Below are positions 37,846-47,825 of a stretch of 64,000 nucleotides of DNA, piece by piece. A model generated the notes under the pieces. The model was not told the origin of the DNA. It did not search any database and saw nothing but the letters and a program-made list of their open reading frames with translations. Source of the DNA: Microbacterium ureisolvens (lineage in GTDB: Bacteria > Actinomycetota > Actinomycetes > Actinomycetales > Microbacteriaceae). The DNA is taken from the NCBI RefSeq assembly GCF_015278315.1, contig NZ_JADIJE010000004.1:310001-374000 (forward strand), in the 5' to 3' direction. Each line of letters starts with the position of its first letter. The stretch's first letter is position 1. The position numbers and the translations under genes were made by a program.

Positions 37846-38148
37846 GTGGCGACCGGTGGCAAGAACCGCGATGGGCGGGCCGCGCGCGAGCGCTCGCGCC
37901 TGTACGAGGCGCGACGTCGGTTCCACGACGACCAGGCACGACGCCGCACGCGGGACAACCTGATCGCGGGCATCGTCGGAGGCGTCCTGGTGCTGGGCCT
38001 CATCGGGTCGCAGACCGCCTACTTCCTCGCGGGCCCGGGCGCTCCTGCTCCGACGCCCACCTCGACGCCCGCGCCCACCGGCACGACGCCCGCGCCGAGC
38101 CCGACGGCGACCACGACGCCCGAGCCGACGGTCACGCCCACGCCCTGA
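37846..38148 (+). CDS. Small single-pass membrane protein with Thr/Pro tail
   Basis: 100 residues: a basic N-terminal 45 (ARERSRLYEARRRFHDDQARRRTRDN), one membrane helix (LIAGIVGGVLVLGLIGSQTAYFLAG), then a PTPTSTPAPTGTT-type tail likely outside the cell. Basic residues before the helix predict an N-in orientation. GTG start preceded by AGGAGGTCAC. It lies upstream of the DUF349 gene on the same strand. No family assigned; the N-terminal half could contact nucleic acid or lipid headgroups. Confidence 0.7.
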   Translation: MATGGKNRDGRAARERSRLYEARRRFHDDQARRRTRDNLIAGIVGGVLVLGLIGSQTAYFLAGPGAPAPTPTSTPAPTGTTPAPSPTATTTPEPTVTPTP

Positions 38149-38200
38149 TATCGGCGGCTTCGCGTTCGCAAGGGCATCGGAGACGAGGCATCCGCCGTAC

Positions 38201-38206
38201 TAGGCT
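38201..38206 (+). promoter_or_regulatory. Candidate -10 of the DUF349 gene
   Basis: TAGGCT, about 50 nt upstream of the GTG start, in the gap after the small membrane-protein gene. Confidence 0.35.
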
Positions 38207-38257
38207 GTGAGCCGTCCTACTCCCTACGACGGCGTATGCCGCGATGAGGTGCATCCC

Positions 38258-39895
38258 GTGACTGCCGCAGCAGACTCCCAGCCCGAGACCGACAACCCCG
38301 AGACCGCCGGTCCCGCCGACCACGAGGCCCCCGCCGACGCCTCGACGCCCGCTGACGTCGCGGACGACGCGGCCGCCGCGTCGTCCCTCGAGGCCGACGG
38401 GTCATCCGTCGAAGCCGACCCGCAGGCTGCCGCCGGTGAGGGCGAGCAGCCCGAGGCCGCAGTCGCGGACGCCGAGCTCTCGGCGACCCCGGAGCCGGCC
38501 GAGGGTGAGCCCGCCGCCGACATCGAGGCCGAGCCCGCCGCTCCCGAGGGCGTCGACGACGTCGCGATCGAGGTCGTCGAGGTCGACGTGATCGAGGTCG
38601 CCGACGAGACCGGGGTCGTCGCCGTCGAAGTGGTCGAGGTCGTCGTGGAGGAGGCCGCGCCGGTCTCCGCCGACGAGCCCTGGGGTCGCGTCGACGACGA
38701 CGGAACCGTCTCGGTCCGCGAGGCCGGCGGCTGGCGCGTCGTGGGCCAGTTCCCCGACGGCTCGCCCGAGGAGGCGCTCGCCTACTTCGAGCGCAAGTAC
38801 ACGGACCTCGCGAGCGAGGTGACGCTGCTCGAGGTGCGCCACCGCCGCGGCGGCGCCTCCGCCTCCGACCTGCGCTCCACCGCTCGCACGATCAACGGCA
38901 AGCTCGACGGCGCTGCCGCGGTCGGCGACCTGGCGAGCCTGGTCGCCCGCGTGGCGGCGCTCACCCAGACGCTGGCCGCCGAGTCCGAGACCGAAGCGGT
39001 CGCTGCTCGCGAGGCGGTCGACGACGCCGTCAAGGCGCGCACCGAGCTCGTCGAGAAGGCCGAGGCGCTCGCTGCCCGCGACCCGCGCACCGTGCAGTGG
39101 AAGCAGGCGACGGCGGAGCTCAACTCGCTGTTCGACCAGTGGCAGTCGCAACAGCAGAACGGTCCGCGACTTCCGAAGTCGACCGCGCAGCAGCTGTGGA
39201 AGAGGTTCCGCGACGCGCGCGCCACCGTCGACAAGCACCGCCGCGCGTTCTACGCCGAACTCGACGAGGCCCACAAGGTGGTCCGCGACCGCAAGACGCG
39301 TCTGGTCGAGAAGGCCGAGGCGCTCTCCTCGAAGGGCGAGGACGGCATCCCCGCCTACCGCGAGCTTCTCGATCAGTGGAAGACCGCCGGCCGCGCCGGC
39401 AAGAAGGTCGACGACGCGCTGTGGGCACGGTTCAAGGCAGCCGGCGACGCCCTGTACGGAGCGCGGATCGAGCGCGAGACGGCGGATGCCGAGGCTTCGC
39501 GCGAGAAGATCGAGCAGAAGCGCGCCCTCCTCGAGGAGGCGAAGGTCGTCGCCGACGAGCGCGACCTCGCGAAGGCGCGCTCGATCCTCACCGGCGTCCA
39601 GCGCCGCTGGGACGAGATCGGCCGGATCTTCCCCCGCGACACCGAGCGTTCCCTCGACGACGAGCTGCGTCGCGTCGAGAACGCGCTGCGCTCGCGCGAG
39701 GACGCGGACTGGAAGCGCAACGATCCCGAGCAGAAGGCGCGCGCCAACGACATGACGCGGCAGCTCACCGACGCGATCCACAAGCTCGAGGACGAGCTCG
39801 AGGCGGCGAAGAAGTCGGGCGACAAGCGGGCCATCTCGGCAGCGACCGAGGCGCTCGAGGCTCGCAAGTCCTGGCTCAAGGCGCTCGGCGGCTGA
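38258..39895 (+). CDS. DUF349 coiled-coil protein
   Basis: 545 residues. The first 140 or so are acidic, Ala/Glu/Val-rich and probably disordered. Residues about 145-190 form a small domain (WGRVDDDGTVSVREAGGWRVVGQFPDG), followed by helical DUF349 repeats of about 75 residues, recognisable by KxLVEKAEAL, W-K-x-(A/T)-G-R-A-G-K-K-VDDALWARFKAAGDA and RR-WDEIGRIFPRD. DUF349 proteins have been linked to ribosome or stress functions, but this member is uncharacterised. GTG start after GAGGTGCATCCC; a perfect hairpin terminator follows. Confidence 0.88.
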   Translation: MTAAADSQPETDNPETAGPADHEAPADASTPADVADDAAAASSLEADGSSVEADPQAAAGEGEQPEAAVADAELSATPEPAEGEPAADIEAEPAAPEGVDDVAIEVVEVDVIEVADETGVVAVEVVEVVVEEAAPVSADEPWGRVDDDGTVSVREAGGWRVVGQFPDGSPEEALAYFERKYTDLASEVTLLEVRHRRGGASASDLRSTARTINGKLDGAAAVGDLASLVARVAALTQTLAAESETEAVAAREAVDDAVKARTELVEKAEALAARDPRTVQWKQATAELNSLFDQWQSQQQNGPRLPKSTAQQLWKRFRDARATVDKHRRAFYAELDEAHKVVRDRKTRLVEKAEALSSKGEDGIPAYRELLDQWKTAGRAGKKVDDALWARFKAAGDALYGARIERETADAEASREKIEQKRALLEEAKVVADERDLAKARSILTGVQRRWDEIGRIFPRDTERSLDDELRRVENALRSREDADWKRNDPEQKARANDMTRQLTDAIHKLEDELEAAKKSGDKRAISAATEALEARKSWLKALGG

Positions 39896-39903
39896 TCCTC
39901 TTC

Positions 39904-39933
39904 ACCCGGCCGTCGCGGTGACGACGGCCGGGT
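39904..39933 (+). terminator. 12-bp-stem terminator after the DUF349 gene
   Basis: ACCCGGCCGTCG and its exact complement flank a 6-nt loop, beginning 9 nt after the stop, followed by TTGTCC. Confidence 0.75.
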
Positions 39934-39993
39934 TGTCCACAGGCGCCGGGATGCGGCATCCGTCGGCGCTCAGGGGTGCGGCAGACTGCCCCC

Positions 39994-40542
39994 GTGGCAT
40001 CGCCCTTCCTCTACTTCGCAGACGACCGGCTCTCGCGCGCCGAGTTGACGGCGGCGTGTCTCGACGGCGACCTCGTCGCTCTCGGTGACGCGTACATGCC
40101 CGCGGACGCGGTCGAGACCGCCGCTCTGCGCGCGGGCTCGCTGGCCCCGATCCTGGGCGACACCCTCGCCGCCACGCACCTGTCGGCGGCGTGGGTGCAC
40201 GGCGCCCTGACGGCGCCGCCGACGCGCCACACCGTGCAGCGCGCCGTCGCCCGTCGACTCGGCGTCGTGCCCGATCGGCGGCTGGTCTACCGAGACCTCG
40301 CCGTGGACGCGCGCGATCTGCAGCGGCTGGGCGGCGTGCTCGTGACGTCGCCGGCGCGTACCCTCGCCGACCTCGCGCGCGTGGAAGATCCCGATCACGC
40401 GATGGCGGCGCGGCTGCTGGCGGACGCGGATCCGGATGCCGTCACTCGCGCGATCGACGACCTCGAGGCGGGCGTCCTCCCCCACAAGAGGGCGGCCCTG
40501 GTGCTCCTGCGGTCGTTCGCGTCGGCCGTCAGGACGACGTGA
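39994..40542 (+). CDS. AbiEi-like antitoxin-type protein, orphan
   Basis: 182 residues (188 if an upstream in-frame GTG at 39976 is used). The central region ([24 protein letters not shown] and [17 protein letters not shown]) resembles the C-terminal domain shared by AbiEi-type antitoxins and similar actinobacterial proteins. The winged-helix N-terminal part is short and poorly matched. No AbiEii nucleotidyltransferase toxin is next to it, so a working toxin-antitoxin pair is not supported. It converges on rel and their 3' ends overlap by 14 bp. CAGACT lies six nt before the GTG. Confidence 0.5.
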   Translation: MASPFLYFADDRLSRAELTAACLDGDLVALGDAYMPADAVETAALRAGSLAPILGDTLAATHLSAAWVHGALTAPPTRHTVQRAVARRLGVVPDRRLVYRDLAVDARDLQRLGGVLVTSPARTLADLARVEDPDHAMAARLLADADPDAVTRAIDDLEAGVLPHKRAALVLLRSFASAVRTT

Positions 40543-42778
40543 CGCGGTAGACGTCGTAGACCGCGTCGATGCGGCGCACCGCGTTGAGCACGCGGTCGAG
40601 GTGCACGATGTCGCCCATCTCGAAGACGAAGCGGCTGAGAGCCAGGCGGTCGTTGGTCGTGGAGACCGTGGCCGAGAGGATGTTCACGTGGTGCTCGCTG
40701 AGGACCCGCGTGACGTCGCTCAGCAGGCCCGACCGGTCGAGCGCCTCGACCTGGATCTGCACGAGGAAGACGCTCTTCGTGGTCGGCGCCCACTCGACGT
40801 CGATGAGGCGCTCGGGGTCCTCCATGAGCGACTTGACGTTCGTGCAGTCAGCGCGGTGCACCGACACACCGCTGCCGCGCGTGACGAAGCCGACCACCTG
40901 GTCGCCCGGGACCGGCGTGCAGCACTTGGCCAGCTTGACCAGGATGTCGGGGGCGCCCCGCACGAGCACGCCGGAGTCGCCGCCGCGCGGCGCGCGGGAG
41001 CGGCCCACCTGCGGCAGGTCGATCGGACCGGTCGCCGTGTCGTTCGCGGCGACGAGCGCGGTGACCTTCTCGATCACCGACTGCGTCGAGACGTGGCCTT
41101 CGCCCACCGCGGCGTACAGCGCCGACACGTCCTCATAGCGCAGCTGGTGGGCGACCTCGGTGAAAGAGTCCTGGTTCATCAGGCGCTGGAGTGGCAGGTT
41201 CTGCCGCCGCATCGCGCGGGCGATGGACTCCTTGCCCTGCTCGATGGCCTCTTCGCGCCGCTCCTTGGTGAACCAGCCGCGGATCTTGTTGCGTGCGCGG
41301 GTGCTCCTGACGAAGCCCAGCCAGTCCTGGCTGGGGCCCGCGTCGGGGTTCTTCGAGGTGAACACCTCGACGACGTCACCGCTCTTGAGCTCTGACTCCA
41401 GCGGCACCAGGCGGCCGTTGACTTTCGCGCCCATCGTGCGGTGGCCGACCTCGGTGTGCACCGCGTAGGCGAAGTCGACCGGGGTCGCGCCCGCCGGCAG
41501 ACCGATGACACGGCCCTTCGGCGTGAAGACGTAGACCTCTTTTGCGCCGATCTCGAAGCGCAGCGAGTCGAGGAACTCCCCCGGGTCGGCCGTCTCGGCC
41601 TGCCAGTCCGAGATGTGCGCGAGCCAGGCCATGTCGGTGTCGACGGACTTCGAGTCCGTCTTGCCGCCGTTCATCTGCTCTTTGTACTTCCAGTGGGCCG
41701 CCACACCGTACTCGGCCTGCTGGTGCATCTCGTGGGTGCGGATCTGGATCTCGACCGTGCGCCCGCCCGGCCCGATCACCGTGGTGTGCAGCGACTGGTA
41801 CAGGTTGAACTTCGGCGTCGCGATGTAGTCCTTGAAGCGACCGGGCAACGGTGTCCACCGGGCGTGGATGGCGCCGAGCACCGCGTAGCAGTCGCGCACG
41901 CTGCCCACGAGCACGCGGATGCCGATGAGGTCGTAGATGTCGTCGAACTCGCGGCCGCGCACGACCATCTTCTGGTACACCGAGTAGAGCTGCTTCGGGC
42001 GGCCCATGACGCGGCCGCGGATCCTGAGCTCGCGCAGGTCGGTGTCGACGGCGTCGATCACGTTGTGCACGTACTGCTCGCGCTGCGGCGTGCGCTGCTT
42101 CACGAGGCTGTCGATCTCGGCGTACAGCTTGGGGTGCAGGACGGCGAACGACAGGTCCTCGAGCTCGGACTTGATCGCCTGGATGCCGAGGCGGTGCGCC
42201 AGCGGCGCGTAGATCTCGAGCGTCTCGGTGGCCTTCTTGCGAGCCTTCTCAGGCGGCACGAACCCCCACGTGCGCGCGTTGTGCAGCCGGTCCGCGAGCT
42301 TGATGAGGAGCACCCGGATGTCGCGCGACATCGCGACGATCATCTTTCGGACGGTCTCGGCCTGCGCGCTCTCGCCGTACTTGACCTTGTCGAGCTTGGT
42401 CACTCCGTCGACGAGCATGGCGACCTCGTCGCCGAACTCGCTGGTGAGCATGTCGAGCGAGTACGCGGTGTCCTCAACGGTGTCGTGGAGGAGAGCCGCG
42501 GCGATCGCCCTCGGCCCGAGGCCGAGATCCGCGAGGATCTGCGCGACAGCGAGCGGATGCGTGATGTACGGCTCGCCGCTCTGACGGGCCTGACCCGAGT
42601 GCGCGTTCTCGGCGACCGAGTATGCCCGCTCGATGATCGTGAGGTCGCCCTTGGGGTGGTGCGTGCGCACCGTCCGGAGGAGCTGTTCGACGTCGTCGCG
42701 CCGCGCGGAACGCGAGAAGATCCGCGGCACCAGGCGGCGCAGGGACGAGGACTGGGCGGGAGGGACGGTCTCGGTCAT
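40529..42778 (-). CDS. rel: Bifunctional (p)ppGpp synthetase/hydrolase
   Basis: Stringent response enzyme, 749 residues. The HD hydrolase domain has the intact HDTVEDT (about 97-103) and the N-terminal [20 protein letters not shown]. The synthetase domain shows [18 protein letters not shown] and [25 protein letters not shown] ([24 protein letters not shown]) and a C-terminal ACT domain ([21 protein letters not shown]) follow. All residues expected for both activities are present. The usual apt gene of actinobacteria between secF and rel is absent. Confidence 0.97.
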   Translation of the reverse strand: MTETVPPAQSSSLRRLVPRIFSRSARRDDVEQLLRTVRTHHPKGDLTIIERAYSVAENAHSGQARQSGEPYITHPLAVAQILADLGLGPRAIAAALLHDTVEDTAYSLDMLTSEFGDEVAMLVDGVTKLDKVKYGESAQAETVRKMIVAMSRDIRVLLIKLADRLHNARTWGFVPPEKARKKATETLEIYAPLAHRLGIQAIKSELEDLSFAVLHPKLYAEIDSLVKQRTPQREQYVHNVIDAVDTDLRELRIRGRVMGRPKQLYSVYQKMVVRGREFDDIYDLIGIRVLVGSVRDCYAVLGAIHARWTPLPGRFKDYIATPKFNLYQSLHTTVIGPGGRTVEIQIRTHEMHQQAEYGVAAHWKYKEQMNGGKTDSKSVDTDMAWLAHISDWQAETADPGEFLDSLRFEIGAKEVYVFTPKGRVIGLPAGATPVDFAYAVHTEVGHRTMGAKVNGRLVPLESELKSGDVVEVFTSKNPDAGPSQDWLGFVRSTRARNKIRGWFTKERREEAIEQGKESIARAMRRQNLPLQRLMNQDSFTEVAHQLRYEDVSALYAAVGEGHVSTQSVIEKVTALVAANDTATGPIDLPQVGRSRAPRGGDSGVLVRGAPDILVKLAKCCTPVPGDQVVGFVTRGSGVSVHRADCTNVKSLMEDPERLIDVEWAPTTKSVFLVQIQVEALDRSGLLSDVTRVLSEHHVNILSATVSTTNDRLALSRFVFEMGDIVHLDRVLNAVRRIDAVYDVYRVTSS

Positions 42779-42832
42779 ACGATCCCCTCCCCTCCGCCGG
42801 ACCTCACAATCCTACGCCCGCGCCGCGGACGC

Positions 42833-43825
42833 TCAGGCCGGGGTGCCGGCCAGCTCGCGCGCCGCCACCACGCGTGCGTCGCGCGTCTTGATCGACGGCT
42901 CGCTCTCGCGCAGGAGCGAATACAGCGGCGCGGCGACGAAGATCGTCGAGTACGCGGCCACGATCGTTCCCACGAAGATCGACAGCGACAGGTCGGTGAG
43001 CGTCTGCGCGCCGACCCAGATGAGGCCGATGAACAGGATCGCGCCGGTCGGCAGGATCGCCACGACGGTGGTGTTGATCGAGCGCACGAGCGTCTGGTTC
43101 ACCGCGAGGTTCACCGACTCGCCGAACGTGCGACCGGACACCTCGCCGTCTTCGCTCGTATTCTCCCTGATCTTGTCGAACACGACCGTCGTGTCGTACA
43201 GCGCGTACGACAGGATCGTCAGGAAGCCGATGACGGCGGCCGGCGAGATCTCGAACCCGAACAGGGCGTAGATGCCGATCGTGATGATGAGCACGTCGAC
43301 CAGGCCGATGATCGCCGACAGCGACATCTTCCACGTCCGGAAGTACAGCGCGAGGATGATGGCGGTCAGGGCGAGGAAGATCGCGAGCCCCCACAGCGAC
43401 TGGCGGGTGACGTCGGCACCCCAGCTGGGACCGATGAAGGCGTAGCTGACTTCGCTCTCCGGCACGTCGTACGCCTCGGCGAGGGCCGCGGAGACCTCGC
43501 GGCTCTCGGCATCCGTCATCTGATCGGTCTGGACGCGGACCGCGTCCTCGCCGATCGTGACCACCTTGGTCGTGGCCTCGGGAACCACCGAGAGCACCGC
43601 GTCGGTCGCGAGCGACTGGTCGACCGGCGCGGTGACGCCGTTGACCGTGAACTGGGATCCGCCGGTGAACTCGATGGAGAACTGGATCGGGCGCAGGAGC
43701 GGCACCAGCGCCGAGCCGATCACGAGGATCGCGGCGATCAGGAACCACAGGTTGCGCCGGCCCACGAAGGGGAAGGATGTCTTGCCCGTGTAGAGGTCGT
43801 TGCCGAACTGGCTCATGGAGCGCAT
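42833..43825 (-). CDS. secF: Protein translocase subunit SecF
   Basis: Membrane component of SecDF that uses proton motive force to help secretion. 330 residues, six membrane segments with the first at about 30-50 (LWFLIAAILVIGSALVPLL), the periplasmic domain with FTGGSQFTV, and FGFEISPAAVIGFLTILSYALYDTTVVFDKIREN. ATG overlaps the secD stop by 1 nt. Confidence 0.96.
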   Translation of the reverse strand: MRSMSQFGNDLYTGKTSFPFVGRRNLWFLIAAILVIGSALVPLLRPIQFSIEFTGGSQFTVNGVTAPVDQSLATDAVLSVVPEATTKVVTIGEDAVRVQTDQMTDAESREVSAALAEAYDVPESEVSYAFIGPSWGADVTRQSLWGLAIFLALTAIILALYFRTWKMSLSAIIGLVDVLIITIGIYALFGFEISPAAVIGFLTILSYALYDTTVVFDKIRENTSEDGEVSGRTFGESVNLAVNQTLVRSINTTVVAILPTGAILFIGLIWVGAQTLTDLSLSIFVGTIVAAYSTIFVAAPLYSLLRESEPSIKTRDARVVAARELAGTPA

Positions 43826-45543
43826 CAGTCGTCTCCCTCCTTGGCGGTCGTGCCGGGTTTGTCGGCGGCCGCCAACTCGGCCTGCTTGCGTTCGGCGATC
43901 GTCTGTCGGCGTGCGGCCTCACCGCGGGCCTTGGCGTTGCGGCGGCCGGCTGCGCCGCTCGCGAGCACCGGGTCGCGGAACTGCGCGCGGCCGCGGTACA
44001 CGGCGCCGAGCGCAGTCGGGTCGAGCCCCGAGAGCGGATGCCCCGACCCGAAGAACCGGGTGCGCGCCAGCAGCTGCAGCACCGGGTGGGTGAACAGCAC
44101 GAAGATGAGCACGTCGATCGCGGTCGTGAGACCCAGCGTGAAGGCGAAGCCCTTCACCGTCGAGTCGGCGAGGATGTACAGCACCACCGCCGCGAGGATG
44201 TTGATCGACTTCGAGATGTAGATCGTGCGCTTCGCGCGGCCCCAGCCGTCCTCGACGGCCGCGGTGATCGACTTGCCGTCGCGCAGCTCGTCGCGGATGC
44301 GCTCGAAGTAGACGATGAACGAGTCGGCCGTGAAGCCGATCGTCACGATGAGGCCGGCGACACCGGCGAGCGAGAGGCGGAAGCCCATGCGCCACGCGAG
44401 GATGCACAGCGTGACGTAGGTCAGCACCGCCATCACCGCGAGCGAGGCGATGATGATGAAGCCGAGGGCCCGGTAGACGATGAGCGAGTAGATCGCCACC
44501 AGCGCGAGACCGATGAGGCCGGCGATGAGGCCGATCTGCAGCTGCTGGGAACCGAGCGTGGCCGAGATCGAGTTCGAGCTCTCGACCGTGAAGCTCAGCG
44601 GCAGGGCGCCGTACTTCAGCTGGTCGGCCAGGACCTTCGCGGTCTCCTGCGTGAAGCTGCCCGTGATGCTCGGCTTGCCGTCGAGGATCACGCCGTTCAT
44701 GGAGGGTGCCGACAGGACGTAGCCGTCGAGCACGAAGGCGAACTGGTTGAGCGGCGGGTCGGCACCGAAGAGACGCTGGCTGATCTCGCCGAAGGTCGCG
44801 GTGCCGTCGGAGTCGAACGAGAGGTTGACCGCCCACAGGCCGTTGTTCTGCTGGACGCCGAACGTCGCGTCGTCGATCGACGAGCCGTCGAGCTCGACCG
44901 GCCCGAGGATGTACTTGACGGTGCCGTCGGCGTCACAGGTGATGAGCGGCTCGTCGGCCGGGGCGTTCGCCGGGTCGTTGCTCGGGTCGGCGCAGTCGTA
45001 GGCGAGGAACTCCGCCTGGAGAGCCGGGGTGATCCACGCCGTGTCGCTGCCGTCGGTCGGCGCGGTCGTCGGCGTGGCCTGGAGGCTCGGGTCGGGCGTC
45101 GGGTACGGCGTCGCGTTGCCGTCCTCGCCGACGAACTCGGTGGCGGGGTCGCCCGCGTACAGCACCGCGCGCAGCTGGAGCTGCGCGGACGCCTCGATGC
45201 GGTTGCGCGTCTCCTCGTCGGCCTGGCCGGGGATCTGCACGACGATCTGGTTGCCGCCCTGAGTGGTGACATCGGCCTCGCCGACGCCCGAGGCGTCGAC
45301 GCGCTGGCGGATGATCGTGACCGCCTGCTGCATCTGCTCCGCCGACGGGTCGGCGCCGTCCTCGGTCTGCGCCTCGAGGACGATCTGCGTGCCGCCCTGG
45401 AGGTCGAGGGCGAGCGCCGGGGTCCACGAGCTCTGTCCGAAGACGTAGACGCCGAGGGCGTTGATGCCGAACAGGAGCGCGGTGATCGCGAGGAGACCGG
45501 TCAGTGCGCGCCATGCATGCCGGACGGGAGTGGATGTCGCCAC
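43825..45543 (-). CDS. secD: Protein translocase subunit SecD
   Basis: 572 residues, six membrane segments: one at the N-terminus (ALTGLLAITALLFGINALGVYVFG) and five in the C-terminal third. The large extracytoplasmic domain includes LALDLQGGTQIVLEA and RVDASGVGEADVTTQGGNQIVVQIPG. An acidic Pro/Thr insert (NATPYPTPDPSLQATPTTAP) resembles the variable segment of actinobacterial SecD. The TM4 motif GFTADSFIVYFERIRDE is conserved. It ends with a charged cytoplasmic tail (EAARRQTIAERKQAELA). Confidence 0.96.
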   Translation of the reverse strand: MATSTPVRHAWRALTGLLAITALLFGINALGVYVFGQSSWTPALALDLQGGTQIVLEAQTEDGADPSAEQMQQAVTIIRQRVDASGVGEADVTTQGGNQIVVQIPGQADEETRNRIEASAQLQLRAVLYAGDPATEFVGEDGNATPYPTPDPSLQATPTTAPTDGSDTAWITPALQAEFLAYDCADPSNDPANAPADEPLITCDADGTVKYILGPVELDGSSIDDATFGVQQNNGLWAVNLSFDSDGTATFGEISQRLFGADPPLNQFAFVLDGYVLSAPSMNGVILDGKPSITGSFTQETAKVLADQLKYGALPLSFTVESSNSISATLGSQQLQIGLIAGLIGLALVAIYSLIVYRALGFIIIASLAVMAVLTYVTLCILAWRMGFRLSLAGVAGLIVTIGFTADSFIVYFERIRDELRDGKSITAAVEDGWGRAKRTIYISKSINILAAVVLYILADSTVKGFAFTLGLTTAIDVLIFVLFTHPVLQLLARTRFFGSGHPLSGLDPTALGAVYRGRAQFRDPVLASGAAGRRNAKARGEAARRQTIAERKQAELAAADKPGTTAKEGDD

Positions 45544-45589
45544 GTTTGTGCTTTCTCGAGACGCCCGAGGGCGGGCGGAGGGAAAGGGG

Positions 45590-46045
45590 TCAGCCCTGCG
45601 ACTTGGTGCCCGACTCGGTGTCGGGGTCGCTCTTGTCCTTGGTGGCGCTCTGGTCGTCGCTGATCGAGGTGATGTCGCCGTTGGCGACGCCCTCGGCGTA
45701 CTCGGCGTGGCTCTCCTCGGCGGCGAGGTACTCGTCCTCGGTGACCGCGCCGGTGCCCGGGGTGACCACGCGCAGGATCGCCTGGCTGTGCACCTTGATC
45801 TCGACGCCCGGGGCGAGCTCGACGATGGCGGGCTGGTCGAGGTTGTCGGCGTCGTACGAGACGATCGTGCCGTAGAGGCCGCCCTGCAGCAGCACCTCGG
45901 AGCCGGGGACCGTCTGACGCGCCTTCTCCTCCTGCTCCAGCTTCTGCTTCTGCATGCGGCGACGGGAGCTCCAGAACATGAAGACGAGGAGCACGACCAG
46001 CAGGATGATGAGGCCGTAGTTGCTCAGGAAGGTAGCGAGGTCCAT
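45590..46045 (-). CDS. yajC: Preprotein translocase accessory protein YajC
   Basis: 151 residues: an N-terminal membrane helix (YGLIILLVVLLVFMFWSSRRRMQKQ), a small beta domain (GSEVLLQGGLYGTIVSYDADN) and an acidic C-terminal tail of about 50 residues. First gene of the yajC-secD-secF-rel unit, with a consensus TATAAT promoter element upstream. Confidence 0.93.
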   Translation of the reverse strand: MDLATFLSNYGLIILLVVLLVFMFWSSRRRMQKQKLEQEEKARQTVPGSEVLLQGGLYGTIVSYDADNLDQPAIVELAPGVEIKVHSQAILRVVTPGTGAVTEDEYLAAEESHAEYAEGVANGDITSISDDQSATKDKSDPDTESGTKSQG

Positions 46046-46128
46046 GGGAGCCGGAAGCGCCTTTCGGGTCAGGCAGGCGCCGGGGCGGCGCTGCCTTGCA
46101 GGAGGAGGGTGGGCGAAAGCCTCCAGCG

Positions 46129-46134
46129 ATTATA
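46129..46134 (-). promoter_or_regulatory. Consensus -10 (TATAAT) of yajC-secDF-rel
   Basis: TATAAT (46134..46129, minus strand) overlaps the ruvB stop codon region, about 85 nt upstream of the yajC ATG. It is the only perfect consensus -10 noticed in an intergenic setting here. The -35 position is weak. Leader of about 77 nt. Confidence 0.6.
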
Positions 46135-47155
46135 GGTCATCGAATCCCAGCACCGAGTCGACGGCCGGCACGCCCAGGTGGGCGTAGGCGTCGGGCATCG
46201 CGATGCGGCCGCGTGGCGTGCGCCCCATGAAGCCGATGCGGACGAGGTAGGGCTCGACCACCGATTCGATGGTGTCGGGCTCTTCGCCCACCGCGACGGC
46301 GAGTGTGCTGAGGCCGACGGGGCCGCCGCGGAAGCGGCGCACCAGCGCGTCGAGCACGGCTCTATCGAGCCGGTCGAGCCCGATGCGGTCGACGTCGTAG
46401 AGGTCGAGCGCCGCGTCCACCGCGGCGATGTCGGCGCCCGTGCGGCCGTGGACGACGAGGTAGTCCCGCACGCGGCGGAGCAGCCGGTTCGCGATGCGGG
46501 GCGTGCCGCGCGAGCGGCGGGCGATCTCGGCCCGCGCGGCGGGCGGGAGCGACACTCCGAGCATCACGGCGGAACGCTCGATCACGCGCTCGAGCTCTTC
46601 CGGCTCGTAGAACTCGAGGTGCGCCGTGAAGCCGAACCGGTCGCGCAGCGGATTGGGCAGCAGCCCCGACCTCGTCGTGGCGCCGACCAGGGTGAACGGC
46701 GACAGATCCAGCGGGATGCTGGTGGCGCCCGCACCCTTGCCGACCATGATGTCGATGCGGAAGTCCTCCATCGCGAGGTACAGCATCTCTTCGGCGGAGC
46801 GCGCCATGCGGTGCACCTCGTCGATGAAGAGCACTTCGCCCGGCGTGAGGCTGGAGAGCAGGGCCGCCAGGTCGCCGGCGTGCTGGATCGCCGGGCCGCT
46901 GGACAGTCGCAGCGGGCGGCCGCTCTCGTGGGCGACGATCATGGCGAGGGTGGTCTTGCCGAGTCCGGGAGGCCCGGACAGCAGGATGTGGTCGGCCGGG
47001 CGCTGCTGGATGCGGGCCGCGTCCAGCAGCAGCTGCATCTGCCCGCGGACCTTCTGCTGGCCGACGAATTCCGCGAGCGACGTCGGTCGCAGCGCGCCCT
47101 CGATCGCGAGCTCGGTCTCGTCGACAGGCTCGCCGGCCTCGCGCACGTCAACCAC
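46130..47155 (-). CDS. ruvB: Holliday junction branch migration helicase RuvB
   Basis: AAA+ motor of RuvAB. 341 residues: [17 protein letters not shown], Walker [12 protein letters not shown] (about 61-71), Walker [39 protein letters not shown], and the winged-helix C-terminus. The GTG at 47155 overlaps the end of ruvA by 8 nt. Confidence 0.97.
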   Translation of the reverse strand: MVDVREAGEPVDETELAIEGALRPTSLAEFVGQQKVRGQMQLLLDAARIQQRPADHILLSGPPGLGKTTLAMIVAHESGRPLRLSSGPAIQHAGDLAALLSSLTPGEVLFIDEVHRMARSAEEMLYLAMEDFRIDIMVGKGAGATSIPLDLSPFTLVGATTRSGLLPNPLRDRFGFTAHLEFYEPEELERVIERSAVMLGVSLPPAARAEIARRSRGTPRIANRLLRRVRDYLVVHGRTGADIAAVDAALDLYDVDRIGLDRLDRAVLDALVRRFRGGPVGLSTLAVAVGEEPDTIESVVEPYLVRIGFMGRTPRGRIAMPDAYAHLGVPAVDSVLGFDDL

Positions 47156-47774
47156 CGACCGTCTCCTTGCGTGCGGGGCCGAGCGTCGCGAGCGTGCGGC
47201 GCAGCAGCGCGGGGACCGACGCGCGGTCCGACTCGGGCGCGTCTGCGGCGACGGTGTCGACCGCCTCGGCCGCAACTCGCTCGGACCAGCCGAGGCCCAC
47301 CAGCGCCTGCACGACCTGCGCGGGGATCCCGGCGGAGTCCACCGCACCGGTGCCGCTCGTGCCCGCCGGCCGCGTCACGGCGATCTTGCCGGCGAGCTGC
47401 AGCACGATCAGCTTGGCGGTCTTGGGGCCGATGCCCGACACCCGCCGGAACGGGGCGTCGTCGTCGGCGGCGACCGCGTCGGCGATCTGCGGCACCGTGA
47501 GCGTCGCCAGGACGCCGAGGGCGGACTTGGGCCCGACGCCCGTGACGCCGAGGAGCAGTCCGAAGACCGACAGCTCCTCGCGCGACTCGAAGCCGAACAG
47601 CGACAGCGCGTCTTCGCGGACGATGAGCGACGTGTGCAGCGTGACGGCGTCGCCCACATGCGTGGTGCGCGCCACCTGCGGGGTCACCGCCACGTGGAGG
47701 CCGACTCCTCCGACTTCGACGACGACCGCATCCGCATCGACGTGCACGGCGGTGCCGCGGACTGAGGAGATCAT
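47148..47774 (-). CDS. ruvA: Holliday junction binding protein RuvA
   Basis: 208 residues: OB fold ([25 protein letters not shown]), two helix-hairpin-helix motifs ([17 protein letters not shown] and [18 protein letters not shown]) and a C-terminal RuvB-contacting helix ([17 protein letters not shown]). ATG at 47774 with TAGGCT six nt upstream. Confidence 0.96.
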   Translation of the reverse strand: MISSVRGTAVHVDADAVVVEVGGVGLHVAVTPQVARTTHVGDAVTLHTSLIVREDALSLFGFESREELSVFGLLLGVTGVGPKSALGVLATLTVPQIADAVAADDDAPFRRVSGIGPKTAKLIVLQLAGKIAVTRPAGTSGTGAVDSAGIPAQVVQALVGLGWSERVAAEAVDTVAADAPESDRASVPALLRRTLATLGPARKETVGG

Positions 47775-47786
47775 GCGTCGAGCCTA
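47775..47786 (-). promoter_or_regulatory. Candidate -10 for leaderless ruvAB
   Basis: TAGGCT (47786..47781) + CGACGC + ATG at 47774 on the minus strand. Confidence 0.45.
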
Positions 47787-47825
47787 CGGGGCGGTTCGGA
47801 CGTTTGTTCGAGCGACACGCGCCCG

